In this document: positions 1 to 8,398 of the stretch, in pieces
How positions within the stretch are numbered: the first letter of the stretch is position 1
How the letters are laid out: each line of letters opens with the position of its first letter
Origin: Actinomycetota bacterium
Lineage (GTDB): Bacteria > Actinomycetota > Actinomycetes > Actinomycetales > Dermatophilaceae
Direction: 5' to 3'
NCBI GenBank assembly: GCA_020160805.1
Contig: JAIUPO010000030.1
Coordinates: forward strand, 1 to 40,847
Length of the DNA stretch: 40,847 nucleotides
Position numbers and translations under genes: made by a program
The notes under the pieces: model-generated
What the model saw: the letters and a program-made list of their open reading frames with translations, nothing else
Told to the model about the DNA's origin: nothing
The model's database searches: none

Positions 1-198
1 GGGGGTCGGCGTGTCTGTCGACGGCGCTGTCAGTCTGATATGCGCGGGTTGGTTACCGCAGGACGGTGCTTCGAAGGGTGCCTTGCCACGGGTCTAGGAG
101 CGAGCGTGGCCGCGGGGGCTGCTCAGAGCAGAATCGTGGGGTGTTCCCGGCGCTACCGGGTTCCGGATCGGGTTGGGCGAGAACGAAACGCGTGGCGG
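1..198. other. Left flank without recognised gene
   Basis: No convincing gene lies between the window edge and the transposase stop. The only pattern seen is the odd palindrome CTGCTCAGAGCAG at 119-131. The stretch may include the right end of the IS110 element and chromosomal flank, but the border is not visible. Confidence 0.4.
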
Positions 199-1436
199 AC
201 GTTAGTCCATGACGGCCAACGCCCAGGCGTGTCCGGCGAGTTCACGGGCGACCGCGACGACCGCGGTGGTGCGCTTCTTCTTCCGCGCCTCGAACGCTGC
301 CCAGCGACCATTGAGGCGTCGGTTCGCCTGGTCAGCTCGGGCGACCACCGGGCCGGGTGCTTTGGCCCAGCGGGCTTGGAGCGCTGGGCCGGGCCGGTAC
401 GGCTTCTTGTGGTGCCACGCTGCCTCCACCAGCAGCCGGCGGGCGTGGCTGTTCCCGGTCTTGGTGATCCCGCCCTGAGAACGCGAGGCGCCGCTGGAGT
501 ACTCGCTGGGCACGAGCCCGAGATACGACCCGATCCGGGCACCGGTCAACCGGTCCCAGTCCCCGATCTCGACCACGAGCGCCAGCCCGGTGATCAGGTC
601 GATCCCGCGCAGGCAACACAGGCGGGTCACCAGGTCTGAAAACTCGCCTTCTAGCGCGGCCTGGCGGATCCGGACATCCAACGCGTCACGACGCTGTTTA
701 GCCTGCATCATCCCGGTGTACGCGTCCTCGAAGGCCGCCGCGAGCCCCGGCCCGCCCGAGCGCTGGAACTCACGCCACTGCTGACGCAGCCACAGATCAT
801 GCGCGAGCGTCCAGGTCGTCGCCCCCGGATACAACAGCCCCTGCCGCAACAGCATCTTCGAGAGCCGCTGCCGCCCCGCCTGCAACACCCCGCGCACGTC
901 CTCACGAGCCCGCACCAACTCCCGGGCATCCTCGACCGCGACACTGGGCACCACGACCTGCGTCACCTCACCCAAATGCAGCATCCGCGCCAGCAACAAC
1001 GCATCCCGACGATCGGTCTTGACCCGATCCCCCGGAGCCCGTAACAACTTCGACGAGGCCGCCACCGACGCCGTCACCCCGGCCGCCGTCAACGCCCGAT
1101 ACAACCCGAACCCCGTCGGACCCGACTCATACACCGTCGCCACCGGCCCCGGGAGCTCGCCCAGCCACGCCAGCAACGGATCCACCTCATGCGGCCCGCC
1201 GAACCGGGCCTGCCACACCTGACCCGTCGCACCATCCAACGCCGCCGCTACCACCGACCGCGCATGCACATCCAAACCCACACTCGTACGATGACCACTC
1301 ACCGGGGCCTCCCACATTGTCGGATAGGCCGAGCCGAGAAACCCTCCGCTCGGTAACCCACGAGCGTTGTGCGCGAGGCCCCGGCCCGCAACCCCCAACC
1401 CGGGGGCACCCCCATACCGTCTAGCGCACGTTAGTC
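199..1436 (-). mobile_element. IS110-family insertion sequence, approximate limits
   Basis: The element is defined by the IS110-type transposase it carries. The limits are tentative: the nonamer ACGTTAGTC occurs at 199-207 and again at 1428-1436, just outside the two ends of the gene. IS110 elements generally lack long terminal inverted repeats, so the true ends cannot be fixed from one copy. The non-coding part upstream of the transposase (about 1318-1436 or further) is where IS110-group elements encode their bridge RNA, but I did not identify that RNA here. Confidence 0.4.
202..1317 (-). CDS. IS110 family transposase (DEDD recombinase)
   Basis: This enzyme moves the IS110 element by RNA-guided, DEDD/serine-type recombination. 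The N-terminal RuvC-like DEDD domain begins with GLDVHARS (first Asp). It continues with VYESGPTG (Glu) and KTDRRDA (the Asp pair). The C-terminal Transposase_20 domain is seen as RGIDLITGLALVVEIGD followed by GLVPSEYSSG and the family signature GGITKTGNSHARRLLVEAAW. I chose the ATG at 1317, which gives 371 aa and puts GLDVH 15 residues in. An in-frame upstream start at 1398 adds 27 residues of low-complexity sequence that I consider untranslated. The gene is full length and has no internal stop, so the element may be active. Confidence 0.9.
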   Translation of the reverse strand: MWEAPVSGHRTSVGLDVHARSVVAAALDGATGQVWQARFGGPHEVDPLLAWLGELPGPVATVYESGPTGFGLYRALTAAGVTASVAASSKLLRAPGDRVKTDRRDALLLARMLHLGEVTQVVVPSVAVEDARELVRAREDVRGVLQAGRQRLSKMLLRQGLLYPGATTWTLAHDLWLRQQWREFQRSGGPGLAAAFEDAYTGMMQAKQRRDALDVRIRQAALEGEFSDLVTRLCCLRGIDLITGLALVVEIGDWDRLTGARIGSYLGLVPSEYSSGASRSQGGITKTGNSHARRLLVEAAWHHKKPYRPGPALQARWAKAPGPVVARADQANRRLNGRWAAFEARKKKRTTAVVAVARELAGHAWALAVMD

Positions 1437-1498
1437 AACTGTGCACACCGTGCAAGGTATGCGGATTTGACTACCTTCTGCTAGCAGAAGGTAGTCAA
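1430..1498. repeat. Palindromic dispersed repeat, copy A
   Basis: Positions 1467-1498 form a perfect 32-bp inverted repeat centred on CTGCTAGCAG. The whole stretch 1430-1496 aligns without gaps to 35858-35924, inside the pseudouridine kinase gene, with roughly three quarters of bases identical. The shared parts include TCAACT, GTGCAAGGT and CTGCTAG. It lies between the IS110 transposase and the sulfotransferase stop at 1515. It could also act as the sulfotransferase gene's terminator, since it falls just downstream on the minus strand. Confidence 0.75.
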
Positions 1499-1514
1499 CC
1501 GCCATCGCCCGCGG

Positions 1515-2396
1515 TCAGGCGTAGTCGTAGCGCGCGAGCTGGTCGCCGATCAGCGATTCCATCGTCGCCACCTGCTCGGGCGTGAGGTCCTTCAAGTAGG
1601 CCGCCTTGCGGCTAGGGGAGAGGGTGTAGCGCGCGATCCCGGACTCGAAGGCATCGGTCCAGCTCAGCCCGATGTGCACAAGGATTCGCTCGAGGTGGGT
1701 GCGGGAGTCGGCCAGCACATCTTCATACCGCACCGTCAACCAGCGATCGCCAAGCTCGGCCGCGCACTCCTCGTGCCGGTCCACGAGCATCCGCCAGGCG
1801 ATCGCGGCCAGCGCGGGCTGGGAGCGGCCGGTCGCCGCCCATGCGGCGTCGAGCTCCGGGGGCAGCGGCCCGAAGTGCCAGCCCGCCGGACCGAGGTGGC
1901 CCTTCCACCAGTCCATCTGGAGCCAACTATTGGCCACTGCCCGACCGTCGCGGACGATGTGCACGAACCGGGCGTCCGGGAAGGCCGCGGCGATCAGGGA
2001 CGCGCGGGGCCAGCCGGTGAACTTGTGCAAGAAGATCTCCGCCGAATCGAGACCCGACATCCGCTTCTCGACGAAGGCGTGCAGGCGCTGTTCCAGCCAG
2101 GGCGTCAGGTCGGCCGCGGTGGGATCCTGGACCGGATCCACGATCGCGGGCGAGACCTCCCGGGCCAGAACCCGATACCCCTCGCTGGGTGCCAGGCGCG
2201 CGCGGCCCTTCTCGCTGACCGCCGCAGGCAGCCGGCGCCACAGGGTCAGCTGCTGCGCGTTGCCCTGCCGAACGCCGAGGTCATCCAAATTCGTCACGAA
2301 GCCGGTCGCCGGATGGCGCGCGATCAACTCGTGAACCAGCGTCGAGCCGCACCGGCCCGTGCCAAGGATGAACGCGGGGGGCAGCGAGGCAGTCAT
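1515..2396 (-). CDS. Sulfotransferase family protein
   Basis: Predicted PAPS-dependent sulfotransferase that would move a sulfuryl group to a hydroxyl or amino group of a carbohydrate or small molecule. The 5'-phosphosulfate-binding loop is GTGRCGSTLVHEL, about ten residues from the start. The 3'-phosphate-binding segment is IVRDGRAVANSWLQMDWW. A third family hallmark, RYEDVLADSRTHLERIL, lies near the C-terminus. The ATG at 2396 starts the protein directly at MTASLPPAF; upstream in-frame sequence belongs to the preceding gene. Its start overlaps the stop of the upstream sulfotransferase by one base, so the two are translationally coupled. The acceptor cannot be read from sequence. Confidence 0.85.
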   Translation of the reverse strand: MTASLPPAFILGTGRCGSTLVHELIARHPATGFVTNLDDLGVRQGNAQQLTLWRRLPAAVSEKGRARLAPSEGYRVLAREVSPAIVDPVQDPTAADLTPWLEQRLHAFVEKRMSGLDSAEIFLHKFTGWPRASLIAAAFPDARFVHIVRDGRAVANSWLQMDWWKGHLGPAGWHFGPLPPELDAAWAATGRSQPALAAIAWRMLVDRHEECAAELGDRWLTVRYEDVLADSRTHLERILVHIGLSWTDAFESGIARYTLSPSRKAAYLKDLTPEQVATMESLIGDQLARYDYA

Positions 2397-3307
2397 CAGC
2401 GGTATCCCATCGCAGTCAGTTGATCGGCGAGCGGCGCGAGCGCAGCCTGCTGCTCGGCAGGCAGGTCGGCGGTCCACGCAGCATTCTTGTTGGGGAAAGA
2501 AATCTGGGCCAGCTCTTGGCGCCAGGTTTCATCCTCGGGATCGAGCCCGGCGAAGGTCGCGATCCGTGACAGCACGGTCAGCGGGTCGGCGACCAGATCC
2601 TCATACCGGATCCGCAGCACCTGCCCGGTCGGGACCTGGGCCAGCCCGGTCTCGATCGCCTGGGTCTCCTCGACCCAGTGCCGCGCGCACAGCTCCAGCG
2701 GGTCGCGGCCCTCGGCGGCCCACTCCTGCGGCGTGCGGTCCTGCCACCACCAGACGGGCATCTGCGGCCACCAGTCGACCCTGCTCAAGGAATAGGCCAC
2801 GGCCCGGCCGTCACGGGTCACATCGAGGAAGCGGGCCTGCGGAATGAGCTGGTGCAGTAGGGCGATCCGCCGGTTGTGTCCGATCCGCTTGCTGATCAAT
2901 ACCCGCCCGCCGCTGCGCGTGGTGGTGCGCGCCAGCAGCCCGGCCAGGCGCCGCTGCTTGTCCGTTATCGGGGAGCCGTCCCACGCCTCGGGCACCTCGC
3001 AGTGCTCGAAGACCGGCTCGCCCTCCACTGGTTGGGGGTAGAAGCGTTCGGCCAGCGAGCGCTTGGTGTTGTAGCGGTAGGCGTTGTCGCCGTCGGCGCC
3101 GAACCAAACGGTGCGGCGCGCGTCCGGGCGTCGTGCCCCGAGCCGGTTCAAGCCCGCCAGCGCGCTCAGACCCGGCAGGCGACGCTGGTAGTTGTTGATC
3201 CACGCCGCCTGCGGGTGCAACGCCAAGGCGCGGTAGACCAGGCTCGTGCCCGAACGGGGGGCGCCAACCACGAAGAGGGGCGGGGCAGGGCGGGAGTCGG
3301 CACTCAC
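2396..3307 (-). CDS. Sulfotransferase family protein
   Basis: Second predicted PAPS-dependent sulfotransferase, about 303 aa. The phosphosulfate loop is VVGAPRSGTSLVYRAL. The 3'-phosphate site is VTRDGRAVAYSLSRVDWW, followed by RIRYEDLVADPLTVLSRI. The frame stays open far upstream, antisense to the Wzz-like gene. I place the start at the GTG at 3307 because it lies just before VSADSRPAPPLFVVGAPRSG and has a GGAAGG sequence upstream. It is the first gene of a two-gene minus-strand operon and is divergent from the Wzz-like gene across about 190 bp. It is related to its downstream partner in motifs but clearly diverged, which suggests different acceptor positions. Confidence 0.83.
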   Translation of the reverse strand: MSADSRPAPPLFVVGAPRSGTSLVYRALALHPQAAWINNYQRRLPGLSALAGLNRLGARRPDARRTVWFGADGDNAYRYNTKRSLAERFYPQPVEGEPVFEHCEVPEAWDGSPITDKQRRLAGLLARTTTRSGGRVLISKRIGHNRRIALLHQLIPQARFLDVTRDGRAVAYSLSRVDWWPQMPVWWWQDRTPQEWAAEGRDPLELCARHWVEETQAIETGLAQVPTGQVLRIRYEDLVADPLTVLSRIATFAGLDPEDETWRQELAQISFPNKNAAWTADLPAEQQAALAPLADQLTAMGYR

Positions 3308-3500
3308 GAGGCGAATCAACCTTCCGATGGGGTGGCACGGGGACGGCGGGGCGCGTAAATCCCCCCGGCGGCCGGGTGTATCGTAGTCCCTCGGGGTGCC
3401 CAGCCGAGGGCGATGACGCACGGGCGGCACCCTGACCGGATGCCCCGCACTGGCCGGCGCATCCGCCAACAGACCGTCACGAAAGACTCGGAAATCCCTC
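3308..3500. promoter_or_regulatory. Divergent intergenic region
   Basis: A 193-bp gap between the minus-strand sulfotransferase pair and the plus-strand Wzz-like gene must hold promoters for both directions. The only clear structure is an inverted repeat at 3388-3410, CCCTCGG and CCGAGGG around a nine-base loop. It could be an operator or a transcript hairpin. I could not assign -10 and -35 boxes with confidence. Confidence 0.4.
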
Positions 3501-4448
3501 ATGGAACTTCGCGAACTGCTCACGCGCCTGGGCCGCCGCCTCTGGCTGTTGGTGATCATCCCGGTCGCCGCCTTGCTATTGGTTCTCGGCCTCAACGCCC
3601 CAAGCGGCACGAAGTACACGAGCTCGGTGAACCTGCGCGCGACCAACCCGATCGGCGACCCGACGGTGGCCTCGATCAACCTCGTCGCCGGTTCACTGGT
3701 CAACGCCGCCACTTCCGATGAGGTGCTCGGCAATGTGGCCAAGGCCGCCGGCGTCACCGTGGACCGGGTCCAAGACGGGCTTTCGGCCAGCCGCATCGCC
3801 GACACCGAGCTGGTTCACATCACCTTCGCCGACTCGGACGAGGCCGTCGTCTCCAAGGTGATGAAGGCCGTTCCCGCAGCCGTGCAGGAGCAGGCCTTCG
3901 CCCCCGCGCTGCGCCAGGCGCAGGTCGCCGCCGACGAGGCGCAGAAGGGTCTCGACGCCGCCATCGCCGACCTGGCGGCCGTCCAGAAGAAGACCGGCCT
4001 GACCAATGCCGACCGCGAGTACCAAGCGGCGGCTTCCGAGGTCACCTCGCTGAAGGTGGCGCTGGCCACCGCCAAGGGTCGCCCCGCCGAGCAGCAGAGC
4101 ACCGCGCCCATCGAGGACGCCCTCAAGGCCGCGCAGAAGCGCGTCGATGAGATCACCGAGGCCCAGGCCGAGTTCACCGCGCCGGAGTATGCCGTGGACA
4201 ACGCCCGCGCCGCCCTCGCCGATCGCACTGCCGCCGTGAGCGACATCAGGGCCCGCCAGGCCGCGAGCATCACCGAGTCCATCGAGACCGATGTGACCCA
4301 GCTGCCGTGGCGCACCGAGTTCTTGCGCCGCGCCGTGAGCGCTGCCCTTATCGGCCTCGCGCTCGCCGTGCTCCTGCTGGCCATCCCGGAGGTGCTGCGC
4401 CGCAGCCGCGAGGGCAGCGACGACGAACTGATCGCCCGCCAGGGCTGA
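3501..4448 (+). CDS. Wzz/CapA-type polysaccharide chain-length or export co-polymerase
   Basis: 315-aa membrane protein with the co-polymerase layout. There is a short cytosolic N-terminus, a first membrane helix (about residues 13-31) and a large extracellular part. A second helix (about 275-297) is followed by a short charged tail. The extracellular part is rich in Ala, Glu, Gln and Lys between about residues 130 and 270 and is predicted coiled coil, as in Wzz and the actinobacterial capsular kinase-activator proteins. No Walker motifs follow the second helix, so the BY-kinase domain is absent. Such proteins set chain length or help export during Wzx/Wzy polysaccharide assembly. It heads a plus-strand operon with the sulfotransferase (10 bp downstream) and the glycosidase-like lipoprotein. 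Confidence 0.75.
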   Translation: MELRELLTRLGRRLWLLVIIPVAALLLVLGLNAPSGTKYTSSVNLRATNPIGDPTVASINLVAGSLVNAATSDEVLGNVAKAAGVTVDRVQDGLSASRIADTELVHITFADSDEAVVSKVMKAVPAAVQEQAFAPALRQAQVAADEAQKGLDAAIADLAAVQKKTGLTNADREYQAAASEVTSLKVALATAKGRPAEQQSTAPIEDALKAAQKRVDEITEAQAEFTAPEYAVDNARAALADRTAAVSDIRARQAASITESIETDVTQLPWRTEFLRRAVSAALIGLALAVLLLAIPEVLRRSREGSDDELIARQG

Positions 4449-4458
4449 TCGTCGCGCA

Positions 4459-5421
4459 ATGACGAACGACTCCGTGCGGGTGGTCTTCGTCGGGGGGACC
4501 GGACGCAGCGGCAGCACCGTCGTCGCCAACGCCCTCGGCGCCATGAACGATGCGATCAGCGTCGGCGAGCTGCGCTACCTGTGGGAGCGCGGCATCACCG
4601 AGAACCGGCTGTGTGGGTGCGGTCAGCCCTTCGCGGACTGCCCGTTCTGGCAGCAAGTGCTTCGCGTTGCCTATGGCGACACGGTGCCGGATGCGCGCGA
4701 TGTCCATCGGGAGCTGACGGCATACACCCAATTGCGCACGCTGCCGCGACTGGCGCGCACTCCGGCGGAGAAGTCGGCCGCCCCCGAGAAGCTCGCCAGC
4801 GTCCTCGCGCCCCTCTATCGCGCGATCCAGGAGGTTTCCGGTGCCTCGGTGATCGTCGACTCCTCCAAGCTGCCGACCTATGCCGCCCTGCTGGCCGGGG
4901 TGCCGGGGGTGACGCTCGATGTCGTCCACCTGGTGCGTGACCCGCGCGCCGCAGCCTTCTCCTGGCAGCGCAAGAAGGCCAAGAATGACTCCGGCGGGCT
5001 GATGGAGCGCCGGGGCGTCGTGAAGTCCTCGGCCCTGTGGACCGCCTGGAATGCCGGTCTCGAGCGGGCCTGGCGCGGCTCGCCGCGCTATCTGCGGATG
5101 CGTTACGAAAGCTTCGCCAGCCACCCGGCCGCGTCGTTGCAGGCGCTGGCCGATGCGCTGGGCCTGACCGGCGTCGAGCGCATCGTCGACGGCGAGGACC
5201 GGCTCGACTTGCCGGGAAATCACACCGTCGCCGGCAATCCCGCGCGGATGGCCAATGGTCCGGTGCCGATCACCCTCGACAACGAATGGGCCCAAGCCAT
5301 GGATCCGCGTGAGGCACGCATCGTCGCGGCGTTGACCAGCCCGCTGCTCACCCGCTACGGCTATCCGCGCTCGCTGCAGGCCGCCCGCGGAGGCACCCCC
5401 GCCGAGCGGGCGGAGTCCTGA
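4459..5421 (+). CDS. Sulfotransferase family protein
   Basis: Third predicted sulfotransferase, 320 aa. The phosphosulfate loop is FVGGTGRSGSTVVANAL at about residues 9-25, and the 3'-phosphate-binding segment is HLVRDPRAAAFSWQRKK. Between them is a Cys-rich stretch (RLCGCGQPFADCPFW, about residues 50-64). This is typical of the actinobacterial subgroup of these enzymes and may be a structural or metal-binding loop. The RMRYESFASHPAASLQAL segment matches the usual C-terminal hallmark. The gene sits between the Wzz-like protein and the lipoprotein glycosidase with gaps of 10 and 2 bases, so it is almost certainly co-transcribed with polysaccharide functions. A polysaccharide acceptor is inferred. 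Confidence 0.86.
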   Translation: MTNDSVRVVFVGGTGRSGSTVVANALGAMNDAISVGELRYLWERGITENRLCGCGQPFADCPFWQQVLRVAYGDTVPDARDVHRELTAYTQLRTLPRLARTPAEKSAAPEKLASVLAPLYRAIQEVSGASVIVDSSKLPTYAALLAGVPGVTLDVVHLVRDPRAAAFSWQRKKAKNDSGGLMERRGVVKSSALWTAWNAGLERAWRGSPRYLRMRYESFASHPAASLQALADALGLTGVERIVDGEDRLDLPGNHTVAGNPARMANGPVPITLDNEWAQAMDPREARIVAALTSPLLTRYGYPRSLQAARGGTPAERAES

Positions 5422-5423
5422 GC

Positions 5424-6896
5424 GTGCGCCGCGCCACGGCCGCCCTCGCCGCCGGCCTGCTCATCGCGGGCGCCGCGAGCGCCTGCACCGGCGAGGACGC
5501 GAAGCCGACGACCGGCACGGCGACCGGACCGGTTCGCACCATCGCCCCCATCGTCTATGAGGGCGGCGCCGCCGATCTCGGAATCAAGTGGAACTGGAAT
5601 CTCAAGCCGCCGCTGGCCTACGCCGAACAGGTCGGTTGGGGTGAGACTTTCTTTGAGGTCGAGTGGTGCGCCCTGCGGGCCAAGCCGGACAATCAGCGCT
5701 TCGCTCAGGTGGAGCGCCTGGTCGGTCAGGCCCAGCAGATGGGCTACCGCATGATGCTCAAGATCCGGGTCGGCAATTGCGCGGGTGGTCCCGAGCAACT
5801 CGATCCGGCCGAGGGCACGCGCAAGAGCCCGAGCACCTTTCCCGACGACCCGGCGGCCTACCAGCAGTTCGTCACGACCCTGGTCAATCGATACAAGGAT
5901 CGCGGCGTCACACTGTGGGCCATCGAGAATGAGGTCGACGCCAACAACTTCTGGTCCGGCACGCCGCAGGAGTATGTCGATCTCGTGGCCTTGGCCAGCT
6001 CGGCTATCAAGGCTGCCGATCCCAGCGCCACGATCCTCGACGCCGGCATCTCCAGCACGGGGCACGGCATCGCGCTCGCCGGTGAACTCTTGGACGCTGG
6101 CCAGGAACAGGAAGCACTAGCGCTCTACCAAGCCTGGTTCGCCCGTCGTCACGGCAGCGGGACGGCGCGCTTCCCGGTCGTGAACTCCGTCGAAGAACTG
6201 CGCACTCTGCTTCAGGAGGGTCGCGCCACGCGGGTGCGGGCGATGGAGAGCGCCAACTGGCAGGCGATCAACTCCGGCGCGGTGACGGCATACCAGCTGC
6301 ACTTCTACGAAAACCCGGACTTGCTGCACACCCTCTTGGATTATGTCCGGCGCCACCTCGCCGTGCAGATCCCGCTCCAGGGTTGGGAGATCGGAACGGC
6401 CTGGCCGGGCGGCGACTACACCGAGGCCGCGCACGGCGCCGAGGTCGCCCGACTGCTCGGGACGCTGCTCACGGAGAAGGTCAGCCCGATCGTCTACCTC
6501 CCGCTGGCCTACACCCCAGGCGGCGCGACCAAGGTGGAGATCTTCCGTGGCCTGGTCAGCCCCGAGGGGGCCGACTTGCCCTCGGGCCAGATCTATCAGC
6601 GGTATGCCGAGGCGCTGCGCGGCAGCACCTCCATCACGGAGGTCAGCGTCCCCGGTGGATCCGGTGTGGTCATTCTCGGTGGGGGAGCGAACCTGGCCGT
6701 CATCTGGCCGGCGTCAGGCAAGACGCTAACAATCGCCGGCTCGGAGGCCGTGCGCTCAGCGGCCGATCCGAGCGCCGGCCCGCCGAATGGTTCCGTCAGC
6801 GATCCCGTGCTCATCGCGCCCGGCGACACGGACCTCAATGGAGCCATCGCCGCGATCACCCGCGTCACCGGCGGCCCGGTCACCCCCGCCGGCTGA
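5424..6896 (+). CDS. Lipoprotein with glycoside hydrolase-like (beta/alpha)8 domain
   Basis: 490-aa predicted extracellular lipoprotein. A hydrophobic signal peptide ends in AGAASAC, with Cys21 as the likely lipidated residue. The body looks like a clan GH-A (cellulase/GH39-like) barrel. It has MMLKIRVGNC on a core strand and WAIENEVDANNF (residues 165-176), whose Asn169-Glu170 pair fits the acid/base catalytic position. WEIGTAW places Glu322 at a plausible nucleophile position. About 110 residues beyond the barrel look beta-rich. The GTG at 5424 is used because it gives the signal peptide and lies two bases after the upstream stop. Placement with sulfotransferases suggests it trims or remodels the exported glycan. 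The exact family is not recognised, and a catalytically inactive binding protein is possible. Confidence 0.7.
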   Translation: MRRATAALAAGLLIAGAASACTGEDAKPTTGTATGPVRTIAPIVYEGGAADLGIKWNWNLKPPLAYAEQVGWGETFFEVEWCALRAKPDNQRFAQVERLVGQAQQMGYRMMLKIRVGNCAGGPEQLDPAEGTRKSPSTFPDDPAAYQQFVTTLVNRYKDRGVTLWAIENEVDANNFWSGTPQEYVDLVALASSAIKAADPSATILDAGISSTGHGIALAGELLDAGQEQEALALYQAWFARRHGSGTARFPVVNSVEELRTLLQEGRATRVRAMESANWQAINSGAVTAYQLHFYENPDLLHTLLDYVRRHLAVQIPLQGWEIGTAWPGGDYTEAAHGAEVARLLGTLLTEKVSPIVYLPLAYTPGGATKVEIFRGLVSPEGADLPSGQIYQRYAEALRGSTSITEVSVPGGSGVVILGGGANLAVIWPASGKTLTIAGSEAVRSAADPSAGPPNGSVSDPVLIAPGDTDLNGAIAAITRVTGGPVTPAG

Positions 6897-7061
6897 CCGC
6901 CGGTCCATGGAGGGATTGGCGTCGTTATCGTTCGGTGATCTACACTCGCCGGGACGCGCCACGTCGGCCGAGCTGGTTAGGTAGAGTTCGCGGCCCGTGA
7001 CCTGGGCTTTAGCCGGTGCGTGATCTGACCGCCGTCCTCGCACGAGTGAGAAGCAATCATC
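6897..7061 (+). promoter_or_regulatory. Upstream region of the beta-helix pair
   Basis: A 165-bp gap separates the lipoprotein gene from the first beta-helix gene. TTGGCG at 6916-6921 and TACACT at 6941-6946 resemble -35 and -10 boxes, but their 19-bp spacing is long, so this is a weak promoter candidate. A GAGAAG ribosome-binding sequence precedes the ATG at 7062. Confidence 0.3.
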
Positions 7062-8387
7062 ATGAAATCCAGCCCCTCCGTCCGTATGCTGTCCGGCCTG
7101 ATGACCGGTTCGGTCGTTGCCGCCGGCGCCCTGATCGCCACCGCAGCCCCGGCGAATGCCGCCGGGAGCGTCATCGAGGTCGCCACGACCGGCAATGACG
7201 CCAATTCCGGAGCAGCTGGCAAGCCCCTAAAGACCGTCCAGGCCGCGATCGACAAGGCGATGCCGGGCGACACGATCAAGATCCACAAGGGCACATACAA
7301 CCAGCAACTGAAGATCCGCAAGAGCGGCACGGCCAGCGCCCCGATCACCGTCACAAATGCCGGGGACGGCGCAGTCACGCTGACCGCGGCCCTGCCTATG
7401 CCGTCGTGCGGCACCAATCAGCCGGACGGCCAGCGCACGATCTTGATCATCGACGGCTCCGACTACTGGACCTTCCAGGGCCTGACGATCGACGGTGGCG
7501 TCTATGCGACTGGCTCCGACGCCGGCTCCGCCTTCTCTTGGCATAGCGCCCTGGTCGACAAGGGCGACTGGCAGACCCGCCGCAAGGTCCCGGGCGCTGG
7601 CAGCTTCAACCCGACCGCGGCCAAGCAGGTCATCCCCTACCTGCGCACGGCCACAAAGGACCCCGACCTCGACTCCAGCGATGGCCTGAAGTTCATCGGC
7701 AACACGGTCAAGCGCAAGGGTCTTTTCTTCCGGCTAAGTAGCTATGGCGTCGCCTCGGGCAACAAGATCAGCGATATCGCCTGCGGCACCGGCCCCGGCA
7801 TCTGGTTGATCACCTTCTCCAACGGCTGGCAGGTCACCAAGAACGACGTCTCCAAGATCGCTGCGTCGACCTGGAAGCACTTCATGCAGGAGGGCATTCG
7901 CCTCGGGACCTCCTCGAACTACAACAAGGTCACCAACAACTACGTCCATGACCTGCCCGGCGACGGTCGCGCTTTCAACACCGACGTCGACAGCAGCTGG
8001 AACACCTTCAGCGGCAACCGCGCGGCCAATGTCGCGATCGGCTACAACGACCAGATGTCCGGCTGGGGCAACACCTGGACCAAGAACAGCGTCACTGGCT
8101 TCCGCACCTACGGGTATGGCGTGCGCCTCATGGATGGCAAGCTCACCCTGCCGTCCTACGACACCTCGGCCAACAAAATCTCGATGACCTGCAATGTCGC
8201 GAGCAAGCCGGTCGGGACCGCGAAGTCCTTCGGGGTCGGAGGGACGATGTACGGCACCTACAAGGGCAATGCCTGGACCACCGCGCACGTCGGTAAGCAC
8301 GTCAAGTCCTACTGGGGCAAGTACGGCAACACCTTCAACGGCAAGCCCACCGCCCCTCCGGCGACTTTCGCCCCGAGCAGCTGCTGA
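7062..8387 (+). CDS. Secreted right-handed parallel beta-helix protein (paralog 1)
   Basis: 441-aa exported protein. The signal peptide covers residues 1-33, with an AxA-type cleavage site before AGSVIEVATTG. The start of the mature protein (GNDANSGAAGKPLKTVQAAID, then GDTIKIHKGTY) is the DUF1565/pectate-lyase-like entry to a right-handed beta-helix. The middle alternates Asn, Gly and aliphatic residues (LKFIGNTVKRKG, NNYVHDLPGDGR), as expected for successive coils. The most conserved part among the three paralogs is GRAFNTDVD followed by IGYNDQMSGWGN. It is rich in Asp and Asn and is a candidate active or metal-binding site. Two conserved Cys (PSCGTNQ and ACGTGPGIW) may form a disulfide. Activity is unknown; lyase, hydrolase or binding roles on polysaccharide are possible. 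Confidence 0.78.
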   Translation: MKSSPSVRMLSGLMTGSVVAAGALIATAAPANAAGSVIEVATTGNDANSGAAGKPLKTVQAAIDKAMPGDTIKIHKGTYNQQLKIRKSGTASAPITVTNAGDGAVTLTAALPMPSCGTNQPDGQRTILIIDGSDYWTFQGLTIDGGVYATGSDAGSAFSWHSALVDKGDWQTRRKVPGAGSFNPTAAKQVIPYLRTATKDPDLDSSDGLKFIGNTVKRKGLFFRLSSYGVASGNKISDIACGTGPGIWLITFSNGWQVTKNDVSKIAASTWKHFMQEGIRLGTSSNYNKVTNNYVHDLPGDGRAFNTDVDSSWNTFSGNRAANVAIGYNDQMSGWGNTWTKNSVTGFRTYGYGVRLMDGKLTLPSYDTSANKISMTCNVASKPVGTAKSFGVGGTMYGTYKGNAWTTAHVGKHVKSYWGKYGNTFNGKPTAPPATFAPSSC

Positions 8388-8398
8388 TGGGAGTCCGT

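Noticed and set aside
199-1436. ACGTTAGTC at both ends of the IS as a target-site duplication
   Set aside because: IS110 elements usually make no or very short duplications, and CGTTAGTC-like strings also occur at 33838 and 39645, so chance is likely. It is kept only as a tentative limit.
3308-3805. N-terminal extension of the second sulfotransferase into the Wzz-like gene
   Set aside because: The extension is antisense to a real gene and encodes no domain; the GTG at 3307 sits just before the conserved P-loop.
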